Notes under the pieces: generated by a model | What the model saw: the letters and a program-made list of their open reading frames with translations, nothing else | Database searches by the model: none | What the model was told of the DNA's origin: nothing | In this document: positions 12,139 to 24,431 of the stretch, in pieces | How the letters are laid out: each line of letters begins with the position of its first letter | How positions within the stretch are numbered: the first letter of the stretch is position 1 | Source: Syngnathus acus | Lineage: Eukaryota; Chordata; Actinopteri; Syngnathiformes; Syngnathidae | DNA length: 64,000 bases | Assembly: GCF_901709675.1 (NCBI RefSeq) | Contig: NC_051087.1 | Span: 9,760,884-9,824,883, forward strand | Reading direction: 5' to 3' | Position numbers and translations under genes: made by a program

Positions 12139-12947
12139 CTATACACACATACATATGCGTACATATATCACCCTCCCTACGTTGTTTTTTTTATGCTCTG
12201 TATATTATTGACATTTGAATTAGCTAGCGGTAAGTGAAGCTGTATTTTTCAAAAGGTGTGGACATAAAAGTAGACTACACTGCTCATGTTTTCCCTGCGA
12301 AGGAAAGAAAAAGGAATCACCAAAAAAATTATTATTCCACTCTGCTGAACACCTGTGATGCTGGATAATATCGCTTCTGTTTAAACTGTGCAGGAGCAAA
12401 GATGCTGAACCGCGCCCTGAGAGAAGCTCTCCATCTGGTTTCACATTGCTGAGGGATGTGTGGGAACAACACTGCAACGGAGGTGTTAATGTTCCATTTC
12501 ATGCTCAGAGCTTCTCCATGGGAGCTTGGAATGGCCGCCTCACGCTGACAGAATTTCATGTACGACAACAAAGTCGTCAGTGTAGCCAGCTGAGGCGAAA
12601 TCTAACAACCTCTCAGAGGAAGCAACACTCGATTGTAGTGATTAATTACGGTTAATTCACCATCCAAGCTACTACAAAACATGTTGTGACGGTATTCAGA
12701 ATCCAGTGGCATTTTTGTCGCTTAAAGCACTTCCAGTAGTTAAAAAAACAAATGTTTGTATGCGAGCGTATAAGCTCGTCACCCAGGCATCCTATGGAGG
12801 AGACTCATTTCACGCTTCAGTGGCTGCAATGCCCCTCTTCATAGATCTTAGATTTCCAAGATATCTAAGGTTTGTAACATGAACGCTTGTAGGAGTTTCC
12901 CTCTTACAAACTCATATACTATATTGGTTTCTTAATATTATTTACTG
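12139..12947. other. Non-coding stretch, no gene seen
   Basis: No supportable gene; several overlapping short frames near 12.2-12.65 kb are mutual shadows without a recognisable domain. Confidence 0.5.
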
Positions 12948-13120
12948 CAGGAGTCACCAATCTTTTTGAGAATGAGAGCTTCTTCTTGATTCAGGCGAAC
13001 ACATCTGAAATAACAAATCCGCTTAACACAATGTTATTTATGTGATTAAAAGTACAAAGTTCAAAAGCATTTAAAAAAACAACTATAGACATTTTAGTAA
13101 AATTAAAAGATTACTAAAAA
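12948..13120 (+). repeat. hAT-like non-autonomous element fragment
   Basis: Begins GCAGGAGTCACCAATCTTTT and continues with GAGAATGAGAGCTTCTTCTTG. This resembles the common teleost element that starts CAGGGGTCACCAACCTTTTTG followed by GAGAGCTACTTCTTGG. The downstream AT-rich segment fits its interior. No opposite terminus was identified. Confidence 0.45.
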
Positions 13121-13529
13121 CAACTACTAAAATAGTAACATCCAATGCAAGTAAAATAAAATATAAACAGGCGGTTAAAGACCTCAATCATATGCACAAG
13201 GGGACGATAACATAGGATTTAACCCAGACATTAAGGTATTCACTCTGGTGGCAGATTATACCAATTGTGTGCAGCTAAGAAACTAAATGATGCTTTGCCA
13301 TGATTGCTTTGAACTCTGTGCTCCACTAATTGACCCAAGTCTGCAGAATGCCTGGGTTTTATTCCATTGGTATTACTTCAATATATTCAGGACCTGAACC
13401 TTTCAAATTAAGACGACAGAGAAAGTGTATAAAATAACAATAATAATAATAATGAACATAAGTGCATACATAGTATGACTGACTGATTCAATATGTACGG
13501 AAGTGGTGTCAAACTAATTTTCGCTGAAC

Positions 13530-13850
13530 CTAACTGTTGAAATATGGTGGAGGGGTCATCATGTGTTTTATGACTGCTTTGCGTTCATATCCAAGTTTCC
13601 CCAAGAGACATTTGGCAGGATAAATTGAAACAATTTGTCTGCCAATGTGATGGAGTAAGACAATGAGCCATAGGACAGAAGTCAATCAACAACATGAATT
13701 CATCAGAAATTGCTGGAGTGGCCCAGTCAGAGTTCCAATTCCAACTGAATTGATCTTCACTCAAGAGAGAGCAATTCATGCCAGACATCCCAAGACTGCC
13801 AAAATGTATTGATGTGATCACCCCAGTGGAAAAGACTAATATAGATTTTT
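13530..13850 (+). pseudogene. Decayed Tc1/mariner transposase fragment
   Basis: Two blocks of a Tc1-like DDE transposase can be read on the plus strand despite frameshifts and deletions. The first, TATGGTGGAGGGGTCATCAT with TATGACTGCTTTGC (about 13,545-13,582), corresponds to the GGGxVMVWGCF-type block. The second, AGTGGCCCAGTCAGAGTTCC (about 13,715) followed by GAGAGAGCAATTCATGCCAG, corresponds to the EWPSQSPDLNPIE and KRAIHAR blocks. The catalytic region is not intact and no terminal inverted repeats were located, so it is a dead relic. Confidence 0.5.
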
Positions 13851-16800
13851 TTTAAGCATCATTTTTAAATACTTGGATGAAAATACTTTGTAGTCAGGAT
13901 GTGCCCATCTAAATTAATCAACAAATCTCAGATTCTCACAAGAGATACTCACAGAAACATCAGATGGTTTTGGATGACAGCTCCAAGACCAAAAATATCT
14001 AACCTTCGACGTTGACGGGAGTGTGCTCCTTGCATTTTTATCCCAGTAAGTTTATTTTAAATTAGTTTTGCATGCTTTTGATTTGTCTTCTATAATTAAG
14101 CCAACTCCCACAACTTTCAAAATACCAACTGGCACTCTTCTGCAGAACCATTCCAAGGGACCTTCAAGCATCTATTGGGGTGGTGGATAGGAAAAACCAT
14201 ACAAACTCTGACACACAGTAGGTTTACCATATTTACATGGGAAAAGATGCGTTCACAATTGAACAAAACCTATTTAAAGTGCTTTACTTTGTACCACCTG
14301 GCAGCAAGTGATTGGAAAAATTAAGAGACAGCCAGAGTTGATCTATCTGTGTTAAAGTCCTGGATTAAATTTCAAAGTCTGTCATAATAACTCATCTATA
14401 TTCATAACAACACCACATCGGCAGTATTATAGCCCACTGTCAATTATTTTTTAAGATTGGAGCGTTTTATTAATAATTATTCCGCATAACTCTGTGATAT
14501 TGCTTCTTTGCTTGAGCTTCTAGCTTGAGTATGTGTGCTAGAAAATACACGAGTGTGTGTTTGGTTTTACTTGCTGAGTCCAGACCAAATGTGTGCAGAA
14601 TAACAATGCCTGCCACTCCCGTGGAAGACTGACTACCAGTAAATGCATACTTAATAATCTTTCCATTAGGCGCAAATGTAATTGAATTAGCCGCAGCATG
14701 TTCATCTTCAGTGTTGGAAGCAGCAGGCCGTGTGTGTCCATATTTCTGTTTGTGAGTCTTCAAGAATATGTTCACTGTGCATAAGGAAAGCCGAACCAGT
14801 GTGCAATCATGTGAGCAACGTTTAAGAGTGCCCATTCTTGCCCCGTAGACCCGCTGCATGTGTTTTTCTTCTTGTCCCCCTATTTACTTTCAATGTGAAT
14901 TGAGCTCATCTGTTCCAATTCATTTACCAAAGTGCTTGCTTATTGATGGCGAAGAGAACAATTCAATAAGTGGAAACGCCAAACTATTTTTGCTTGCGAT
15001 TATCCTCCTCGTCTTTCCGCTATCCTTAAAGGTTAATCTCTTAATAATGAATACTCCTTGTCCCCATTTAAATGCAGTTTCCTTGTAGCATTTGAACTTG
15101 TAATGGCTCCTCTTTCAGAGTTAAGCATTTGAAGATGTATTTTCAGTGCCATATACAAAGAGCTTCAATCTTCCAAGCAGGCAGGGGCTTGCAGAAGGAG
15201 GGCTCGAGAAGCCAAGGAGGTGGCAGCCTGAGGTGGTGCATTCAGAGAACCCCCAAAATTTCAAGGGCAACCCAAACTCTGGCCAGGCAATGCATGTGTA
15301 TCAACCAGTAAAATGTTCCATCTGGCACTATGTCTCTCATAAACCATCAACTTATATCAGTGGCTTTCAGAATTATTGGTACTGCAGGTTAAGATGTGAT
15401 AAAAAGCAAAAATGTCGATGGCGTTCCTCTCACCCCATTCCCGATGACCCTGCTGACATTGGTCAGTGCTTTTGTTCGCAGCCAATAATATGACTCGTTG
15501 TAACTCACCTTCAAATAAAGTTTGGTGATGCTTGTGTTGATGTAGTTATCTAGAGCTCTGCGTGATAGGAACAGAATCTAAAAGCAGAGACAAGCTCCAT
15601 GCGGGCAGTAGGAAAATATCAAAGCTTTGAGAAATATAATCTATTCCTTTGTGTCTGCTTCTCTTTCCAAGCATAGTTTCGCTGCTGCGAGTCAGTTGTC
15701 AATGTACCAGCTAGTATTTGTAACTGTGAGCTATGAGTCATTGCAAATTTTGTTTTTGCATTGTCGATGTCTTTCATTAGTGTGTGATGGTGAGAGCAAA
15801 TTGTGTGATTTAGATAACATTCTAGTTGAAAAGTCGAAAATGTTCTCGTGTCTCACTGGAATAAATATTCTTGTTGTCTCACTGGAATAAATCAACTGTC
15901 TCAAAGATGTTGGGTGCTCAGAGAAAATCATATATTTGGATAATGGAATATTTGACTTCTCTGACATTTCATTAAATCATGCAGTTCTGTCTATGTAATG
16001 TAGGGTCTCTCATACTTTTTCTTAACATATTGCCCCAAAATATTCTCTCTGTCACATTGAAATAATTTGCGGCTAACTCTAGTAAGGCCGTATTTGGTGA
16101 TTTCACGAGAAAGCACTCTGGGTTCTTCAAATTGAGAAATGGCCCAAAACTGAGACTAAAAATAAAATGGCTGATCAGGACTTGCTTCAACAGATGCCTA
16201 TACTTTCTGGCGCATCGTTGTCTGCCACTACACAAATTATGTGTGCGTGTTTACACAAAAGTGCAAATAAGTGGAAATGATGATCATTTCCACAGCGGCT
16301 GAAATGTAACCATTCAAGTTGAAAATTTGAAGTGAAAGCTCAAAGGTAAAATCTTTATTAAAATCCATGAGTGCTGTCACAACCTGTCCACTTGCACAGG
16401 CTTAAAGGATTTTTTTTCTTTTGGGGATTTTTTTTTTCCTGTGAACAAAGGCAACGTTGGAATGAATATTAAAATATAGATTTTTTTCATGGAGCAAACT
16501 CCAACATACTAAAGACCACATTAAAAAACAAAGCCTCCCTAGAAAGCTCTAATAAAAGGATGCAAATATAGTAGATGGAAGATGGAACGGTTCAGGGGAC
16601 ACAAGAACTGTCAAGACAAGGCAAGGAAGTGTGTGAATAATTTACCATTTGTCAACAGGCGTGAACAAATGCAAGCTTGATCACAGTGGAGATTAGCACA
16701 CAATTCAGTCAGCATGACAAGTTAATTCACTGTGAAGTCAAAGCGTACAAGTTGAAAATTGTTCATGGAGCCATCGCCATTTCCCTTCGCCCCTATTGCT

Positions 16801-17344
16801 CAGTTTGGGCAAATACAAGCTCTGCCATACTCAAGGACATAGAAGGACAGTATCTGTAGCAGCAATAGCTCAGTCCATCAGGATTTACGGGTAGAATTGG
16901 GAGCAGAGGGTAAAGTTGTTGGAGAGACAATGCTCTCCCCAGTACTGAGCTCAGCTGTACGTACATCTCCATTTACGGAATATTTCTACATGTGTGTTTT
17001 TCTCCTTTTGCTGCTATAGTGTAATGTAACGGAATATTTGTGGAACATTTTGTGCAGGGATTAAATCTGTTTTGGCAAGCCCCCAAACAACTGTTAAATA
17101 AAATGCTGGAGGGACTTAACTGGTGTTAATCAGATTCCTGACCGGTCATAGAACCTCTTAGCCCTGTCACAAGGTTAAAAACACCTCTCAATTGGCAGTT
17201 GAGCTAAAACAAACAAGTGATTTAATAAACAAAACAAATGCAAGAGGGGGAGATGTCAGACATAGGGCAAAGACTCAAAATACAATTGTTGTGTTAACAA
17301 GTAGTCAAACAATCATTGTTTTTATCCCTTTCCAGTTAAAAACA
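13851..17344. other. Non-coding stretch, no gene seen
   Basis: No supportable gene. A local imperfect duplication, TCTCACTGGAATAAAT twice between about 15,851 and 15,893, is visible. T-rich runs occur near 16,410-16,440. Reading frames of 115-129 codons near 14.5 and 15.2 kb have no recognisable domain. Confidence 0.5.
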
Positions 17345-17535
17345 GTGATGTAAATAATTGGTCCTTGAGGATTTGGAAAGCACTGATTACATGTCAATCA
17401 CAGGACTGACACAATCTACTCACAGTCACATTGAAATCTACGGAGAATTAAAAGTGCATTTTTTTTGGATGGATCGAGTATCTGGGGAGACCTCACATGC
17501 AAACTGTACACAGTGAAACCCGAGACACAACTGGG
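17345..17535 (+). repeat. Diverged SINE-like element fragment
   Basis: ACATGTCAATCACAGGACTG, CTACTCACAGTCACATTGA and AATCTACGGAGAATTAAAAG parallel the family's CCAATCACAGGGCAC, CACTCACATTCACACCTA and GGGCAATTTAGAG segments. A GACCTCACATGCAAACTG part matches its ACATGCAAACTCCACAC segment. The order fits plus orientation. Confidence 0.4.
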
Positions 17536-20500
17536 ACCAGCAGTGAGATGACAGTGTTAACTAATGACCCTCTGTGCTGCCCCTAATGGAATGAAATCCC
17601 CCATCCAATTCTCGCTACACTCTCATCCCTGCTGGAAATGGTACTAGAAAGGAAAGGAGTCAGTGGCAGCCATATGACCATCCAGCCAAGGAGGTCTTTT
17701 GTTTTTTCTATATCCTACCTCTACTGTTCAATTTATTGCCAACCTGCCTTCATCCCCCCGTCTGTATTCCTGCCTCCCTGGTCCTTATGTGCTTAACAGT
17801 GCGCATTTTGGCATCTGGTAAAATGATATATCGACCTGAGTGAAAATGGGGGAGCTTAGGTGGAGTTCAGCTTACACATGGGTGCATTGCAGTGAGCTTC
17901 TGTGTTTGTATGGAAAAAGCTTCCTCACTGATGTTTTACAAGTTCTCTCGCTCATAATAACTCGGCACATGCATCGTCGATGACCAGGACTCATTACTAG
18001 TCACTGGTTTAGGAGATACTTTATTTGTAGCATATGTCCGATGAATAAAATATCTTCTAAAGCTACCTAAAAACAATTTTTGGGACTTAAAAATAAAAGT
18101 AAAACTGGATAATTCATAGCACTGGAAATGGGAAAACCAATCAATTAAAACGTGTGTACCCAATTTTTGTATTTTAAATTCACTGACAATTGATATTACA
18201 TAATCATTCCTCCCTCAAAAAAGAATGGTTAAAATAAATCATTAAAATCCCCAAATTAACATTCTTGTCCATGATGGCTGTATGTAAACTTCAGATTGGC
18301 TGCATGTTCAGGCTACTATATCTCTTTGTCCTTTTCCCGTTGTCAAATACTAACTTAGTAAAAGTTTTCACAGCTAATCCATCAGCCTCTCCCGTTGTTT
18401 GATCCTGACATCAATTCATCTGGCTTTCCAGGATAAAATGTGACCACTGAGCAAATGACATATCACAGATGGTAATTTTTCTCGTCAATCTGGTGTGTAA
18501 ATCATAATGTTGCTGCAAAGATGGTATAGTGCCAGGCAAAGTCTACTGTGTCACGTTTCAACATGTTCCTGCTGTGAACAGTTCTCAAGTTGTCTGAAGT
18601 CTGCCTGTTTGTAGCAAATGTCGCTCAGATGGACACTGTTGAACTTTATCATATCATATTTTTGGTATACATTTTAGGAGAAATTTGATCCTTGATTGAA
18701 AATGATTTGTTACCAGTTCTCTATTGTATTCTATTAATAGAGCCGTGTTACATAAGATGATATTTGTTTTCTCTGTAAGAAGTGTTAACATATACAAATG
18801 CAAAAGTAATGACCATATTTAAAACAAAAGGTTAGTGCGGTGCAAAAATGGAAATGTGGCAAAAGCATAATTCTGACTTGATCCAGAACACATGATACGA
18901 TAGACTTATACAAATAATGAATGGAAATGAACACAAAGCAGCTTTCCAACAACAAAAAATAATACCTAAAATGAGGTGAACTCAAATGAGCTTAACCAGC
19001 CTTTTCTGACAATTTTAAGATATTAGATTTTTCACCCAAAAGTAATCATAATAAATAATCACATGACTGCCATACAAATGGCTTTATAAGCAGTTTTCTA
19101 TAAAATAATCATGTGCAAGCTCATTAGTGTATCGTTTCAAATCAAACAAGATGGCCTTCTGTGTTTAGCACTCATCAGATAAAGTGGCTTGTGTCAGATG
19201 TCATTTTCATAGTTAATAGCTATATTCACTCGGGAAACAAAAAACAAACTTAAGACAAGTGAATATGGACAATGTGATAGCATCTCTAATTTAGAACCTC
19301 TGCAGTGTCTAGGCCATTGTTACTTGGGTCCACCCAGTTTGTGTGTGGAGATAAAATAACTCTTTTTTTTTTTTACCATGATACAAATGCATAGTACCAG
19401 TTTGTAGCCATAGCTACGTGGTTGCTGATTAATTCAAGGAGCAATAGATGAGGGGACCATGTACTATACGTTTTGAAACCACAGCTTTTACCATCCAGAG
19501 CCTTATTCCAAAAGCTAAGAAACTAATAATGTTGTCTTCTAAAACTGTTGGAGCGTAGTATAACTCAAGGACTAAAAGGTGACCTATTTTAAATTACACA
19601 CCCAAAAAAAAAGAAACAAAGAAAGAAAAACATAAATTAAAACATTTTTGTGCTTATATACTTTATATACTTTTTTGTGCTTTCGGAATACATTTGTAAA
19701 AGAAATAATCTATTTGTGACCTTAGTCATCTTAAAATGAAATTGTAGCCCTCAGGTCAACATTAGCAAGATTCTAAAGGTTCAAGGTTCTATAGACAACC
19801 TTGTCTTAAAATAGAGACACCTTTAGAACACCCTGCCCTTGAGTCACACTGGTAATCCCATTGACACAAAGTTAGACAAAAGCTTGTGGCAGTGACAAAA
19901 TGTTTGGGCCGCGGTGGGATTCAGAGCTGAGACTCATAACACAAAATCAAAGACTTTGGTATAACGTTACAAAGAGTGGGAGTCGCTGCCTTCCAAAGTA
20001 GACTACTAAAGTGATTACGGGGCATTTTATCTGACTTGGAGTTCAGGAGGCTAGAAGAAAAAGACACCACTGTTCTGCAAGGGGATGATAGAAACTCCTT
20101 TGGGCTGGATGCTGCTTTGCTGAACCGTTTGTTACATTATCTACACAGTAGTTGTCTGCTGAGGTTGCATGGCAATTTGTCAACGTCAACTGCAGTCACA
20201 CTATTGTGGAGGCCCAGTGAAAACTACAACAGTATACAATCTTTGAAGTCTTATGCTGCTGTCTAGAGACCTAATTCATTAGCGGTATCGTGTATTTTAG
20301 CACTTATTTGTCCCACCTTTCAAAATAGTTCAACTTATTGAACTTTTTACAGTTTGGTCTTAAGTGTGGAAGTCAAACACCACGAAAGTTATTGAATTAT
20401 TAGGTAGAAAAATTTCCAGGCCATGATATCTATTTTCCCCTAAAAACCCTAAATGGATAACTTTATTAATTCAGTAATTGAAAATGTGGCCTTCCACAGT

Positions 20501-20904
20501 AAGAGGTATGATCTAATGCTGTTATTCTTCAACGACAAATTTGTTGAGACCGATTTGTCAACATCTAATATGCCTGCAGCTATTTCCTTCAGACACAATC
20601 AAGAATTTGTACCATGCATTGATCATTGAGCAATTAATGAATTATTACATCATTAGTTTGTTCATTCAAATGCAGACGAGTAATAGAGCAGTCTGCTTTG
20701 TACAACAGCCGCTATTGGACCAGATTAGAGAAGCGTAAACAGTATAAAGTGTAATATGTGGAAGGTTTTAAGAGTCAGTGTATATAAATTCTTTTAAGAG
20801 TTTGCAACCCCAAAACTGGCTCCTGGTTCGCCGAAAGGAACGCTTTATTCCATCAGAGCAGGTCACAATGTTAGCAAAAGAGCCCAGTAATAGCCAAGAT
20901 CACT
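17536..20904. other. Non-coding stretch, no gene seen
   Basis: No supportable gene, RNA or intact element. AT-rich with A-rich runs near 19,600. Confidence 0.5.
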
Positions 20905-21290
20905 CACTGTGGTCCCAATTATACGGACAGAGCAGTGGCCCCAGGGCAGGAGTTAATGATTATAATAAGGCTTGTCTGTCTGTTCAAAATCAGCTTAGAG
21001 TGCACCCACACTGACCGGCAGCATCACTCCAGCCGTAGTTGGATTTAAACGGGCAGCATGTGAACGACCAGGGTGTTTTTGGGATGGGGTCCGAGGTTTG
21101 TTTCCCGGGCTGATGAACCGAGACCTCTTTGGCCCTTCTCATTACATCTCACAGCTATGAAGAGGATCAATTAAGACTTTGGTGTAAGAGCGCCTGCTAT
21201 TTAATTCAGTACACAGTTGAGCAGTCTGTGATTAATGACAGGTACTTAGCTCTGAGACATGGTCAATAAACGTACTGGTCCGGGGAACCT
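20905..21290. promoter_or_regulatory. Candidate conserved non-coding element upstream of adra2c
   Basis: A repeat-free stretch with clustered homeodomain-type cores: GAGTTAATGATTATAATAAG near 20,950, GATCAATTAAGAC near 21,166, CTATTTAATTCAG near 21,197 and CTGTGATTAATGACAGG near 21,226. The last resembles composite PBX/HOX or TALE-type sites (TGATTAATGACAG). It lies 3.1-3.5 kb upstream of the adra2c start codon. Conservation is inferred from texture only. Confidence 0.3.
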
Positions 21291-23940
21291 AATGCCAGGC
21301 TGCAATTCTCTAGGCAAGTCCACCTCCAAGAGCGGAAAGAGGTTAACGGGAACATTGGGCAGAGGGGAAAAACAACTTCATGAAATTTTCTACTGCATCG
21401 CATTACTTACACGAGCTTGGCTTTAACCTGTAACAATCCAACGTTATGACCGCTGGATCACTGGCAGTATATGTTGTAGAAAAAAAACATTAGGGGGACA
21501 AAGGCAAATAGAGCACAGGCAGTGAAGGCTGTAAGACAGATGGGGACGTTTAGGTTCTGCTATAATCGTTTATGTGCTGTGCATGCATGTGTGCTCTCAT
21601 GGAGCAGGAACACATAAATAAATGAGCACCTACCTGAGATATCCTTTGGAACTTACAACTAAGACAAGATCAAAAATGACTGCAAAAATGTGCACATGTA
21701 GATCTTGCAAGACAGGAGACAACTTCAAGGATAGGAGAATAAGTGAATCTGACAAAAGAAAATGTTTTGACTAAGATATGACGCGAGTGCTATGAGAACA
21801 TCACAATGAAATCCAAGATTTTGTAGCCAGCTTTATAAAGTCACCAGCATCATCCCATGACAAAAACAATGTATTGTCTTTGGAAAGGAAGCTTCCCCAT
21901 CTTAGTGGAGTCAATGTGCCAGGATATAATGAAGCTGTCTTGGTGGCTGAAAACCTGCCAGAGGTGTTTTACCCTCTAGGTAGGAGAACACAGATGGTTG
22001 ATTCTGCATCAACGTGCAGTCAAAGCTGCTCCCATATAGTGTGCACGTTGGCGCCGATAACCCCAACAGCTGAATATACATATCGTGACTACTCCCATTC
22101 AATCCACTAATCCTCTTATGAGCACAATTACCACAAGGCAAACATGCCACCAATTAACGGGAGGAGAGCGGAGGAAAATATGTTTCCATGGACAATCAAG
22201 GTCACTATATGTAGCTTCCACGGGGTGCATGTGAATTAGTTCTTTAATACACTGCGCGCAGAAAATATTGACAAATGTACACCACCACTTGTTTGTTTGA
22301 ATGAACCAAGGCCCCAAAACCTTGGAATTATGAACATCATATTTTGAGCTATATTATAGTTAACAGTTATATTTTCATTGAATTTGATTGATGCATGCAA
22401 ATCAAAATTACGTATGCTAAAAAGCAACACACTGTTGTTTAACCTTGGTGTCATGATACAAGGTGAATTTGTGGAAATCCATAATCACATTTATTCTCAC
22501 ATGGATGCACACGTTATCGTAAATCCTATTGTAAAATAAAACAAGATTAAAAATAGGCTCACGTCTTAGTGTGATGGTTGCGAAACAATACATTTCCACG
22601 ACTTTTTGTTTTGATGAAATAAATAATTTTTTGTAAAATGATTAACAAATGTCATTGGAGAATGATGATAGATTATATTTTACTGCCTTTATGAAAACAA
22701 ATATTACCGGTAGGCTATTTGTTGTACCATATTTGAAAAGTAATTATGATACCAGTCAGTGGTGCAAATTGTAGGTCATTTGTAAACATGTATATTTTAT
22801 TTGAGAAGATTGAATTAGCTTCAGACAGTCGTCCCACTCTATTTGAGCGCTAGAATATCTTTCTATATTTAGTCTGACAGAAAAGTATGGTGGCCTTTAA
22901 TACTCAATAAGCATTTGGACAAAGCACATCACTGTAAATATTGTTTATGATTTGTCAGTCATACAATAAGTCTTCCACGTGTCACACCAATATGCTCAGC
23001 AGTCTTTGGGAGCAACATTATACAATGATGACCTTTCCTCATCGTCATTGACTAAATAATCTGTGCCAATGATTGCGCGAATGTGTCAGCCTTTATTCTG
23101 AAATATTTTACGCACTACTTTTGATGTAGCATATCACAATGTAGTCAAACAACAAAAAATCTGGGGTTCCCAAAATTAAAACGTGGGACGAAGTCGTGGG
23201 TCAGACTCAATATTTACTGAAAGAAATGACTGCATTTGTGCTTATTTTTCCCTCGGTACAGCCATCTCACCTCTGTGCGACAGTGGGTATGTATTCAGAA
23301 CAAACGCCTCCATAAAAGACCTCGCTTGTTGCTGTGGAAGCAGACTAATTTGGATTTGCACTTCTCCTTTTCATACAAGCCCTTGTACTTGTTGAGGTGT
23401 TTGTTTTCATAGGTTGTATTTGTGTTATTCGCTTTCATTACAGCCACATTGGCATCGAACACAAGACAAACAGGTCTGCCCTTTACATTTGTGAAAAGAT
23501 AAGCTGCCTCCTACCTGTCTTGACCGCTTTTGTTTTCTGAGCGTTTACCTGAGGAGACTGGTAGCATGGTTGCTGAAACTGCAAAAGAAAAGAAAGGAGC
23601 TCTTATTGGTCTCAACTGACATGCCACTTGCAAAGCATTCTGGGATTTTTTGTATTATGGTGGAGGGACACAACTGCACATTTGATATGATCTCATGGAC
23701 CAAATATAATTACCCCACAAGCCAACTCTTGCCTGCCGGCCTGATCATATGTGAAATCTGACAGGGACAATATCCACAATTGCATTAAAATTTTCAATAA
23801 GCATTAAGTTGTTCTGTCGCTCACTATATGTTGCTGGCATAGATAGATGAATAAAGACACATTATTTGTAGCGAATAGAAAATAATATCCGGACCTAAGT
23901 AAAATGTGATAATTTTGATGATCTTTCATGGCACACCAGT
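21291..23940. other. Non-coding stretch, no gene seen
   Basis: No supportable gene. Short overlapping frames at 21.9-22.6 kb have no recognisable domain. Confidence 0.5.
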
Positions 23941-24431
23941 GTGCCACAACACAGTGATTTATGTCAGATTTCCCTCCAATTATTGCGCTCTTCTCATCTC
24001 TACGGTGGAGCAGGTCCCTCCTTTCTCGTCGTGTAAAAAAAATAAAAAATAGGACACGTGGTTGTTTCGCGCCCTCTCAGCCTCAAACGTTCCACTGGGG
24101 AGCCAAGGAAGAGGAGGAGGGGGAAAGAGGAGGAGGAGAGATGCAGGAGCAGGCAGGAGGAGAGAGGACGTGCTCAGAGGGGTGTCTGCTTTCTAACCAC
24201 GGACATTGAGCTGCGGAGCATCCTGCGCCCATTTGGAATTAACACTTATGAGCACCTCTCACTTTTTACTTTTCTTTTCATTTAAGAAGAGACTTGCAGG
24301 GTGTGGAAGATGAGCCAGTGGAAAGAGAAGCAAAAAGACATGCTGGATGTATTTTTTGACTGTCAAGTCCTAATGTGACATTGCTTCACGATATGCATGT
24401 GACTTTTTAGGAGAGTTCACTATACACCAAG
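23941..24431 (+). promoter_or_regulatory. adra2c promoter-proximal region and 5' leader
   Basis: Sequence directly before the adra2c start codon. It includes an uninterrupted purine tract of 36 bases (24,105-24,140) inside a G/A-rich block to about 24,177, which can bind SP/MAZ-type factors and could adopt triplex or quadruplex structure. No TATA box is evident. The transcription start cannot be placed from sequence alone. The 120 bases before the start codon contain short upstream reading frames (separate entry). Confidence 0.45.
24310..24410 (+). promoter_or_regulatory. Cluster of upstream reading frames in the adra2c leader
   Basis: If the leader starts upstream of 24,310 it contains a 22-codon frame (24,310-24,378, beginning ATGAGCCAGTGG), a 5-codon frame (24,393-24,410, ATGCATGTGACTTTTTAG) and two start-stop elements ATGTGA (24,373-24,378 and 24,397-24,402). 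All end before the main start at 24,432. Such frames usually lower translation of the main frame, and short uORFs are documented for some adrenergic receptor mRNAs. The transcript boundary is unknown. Confidence 0.4.
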
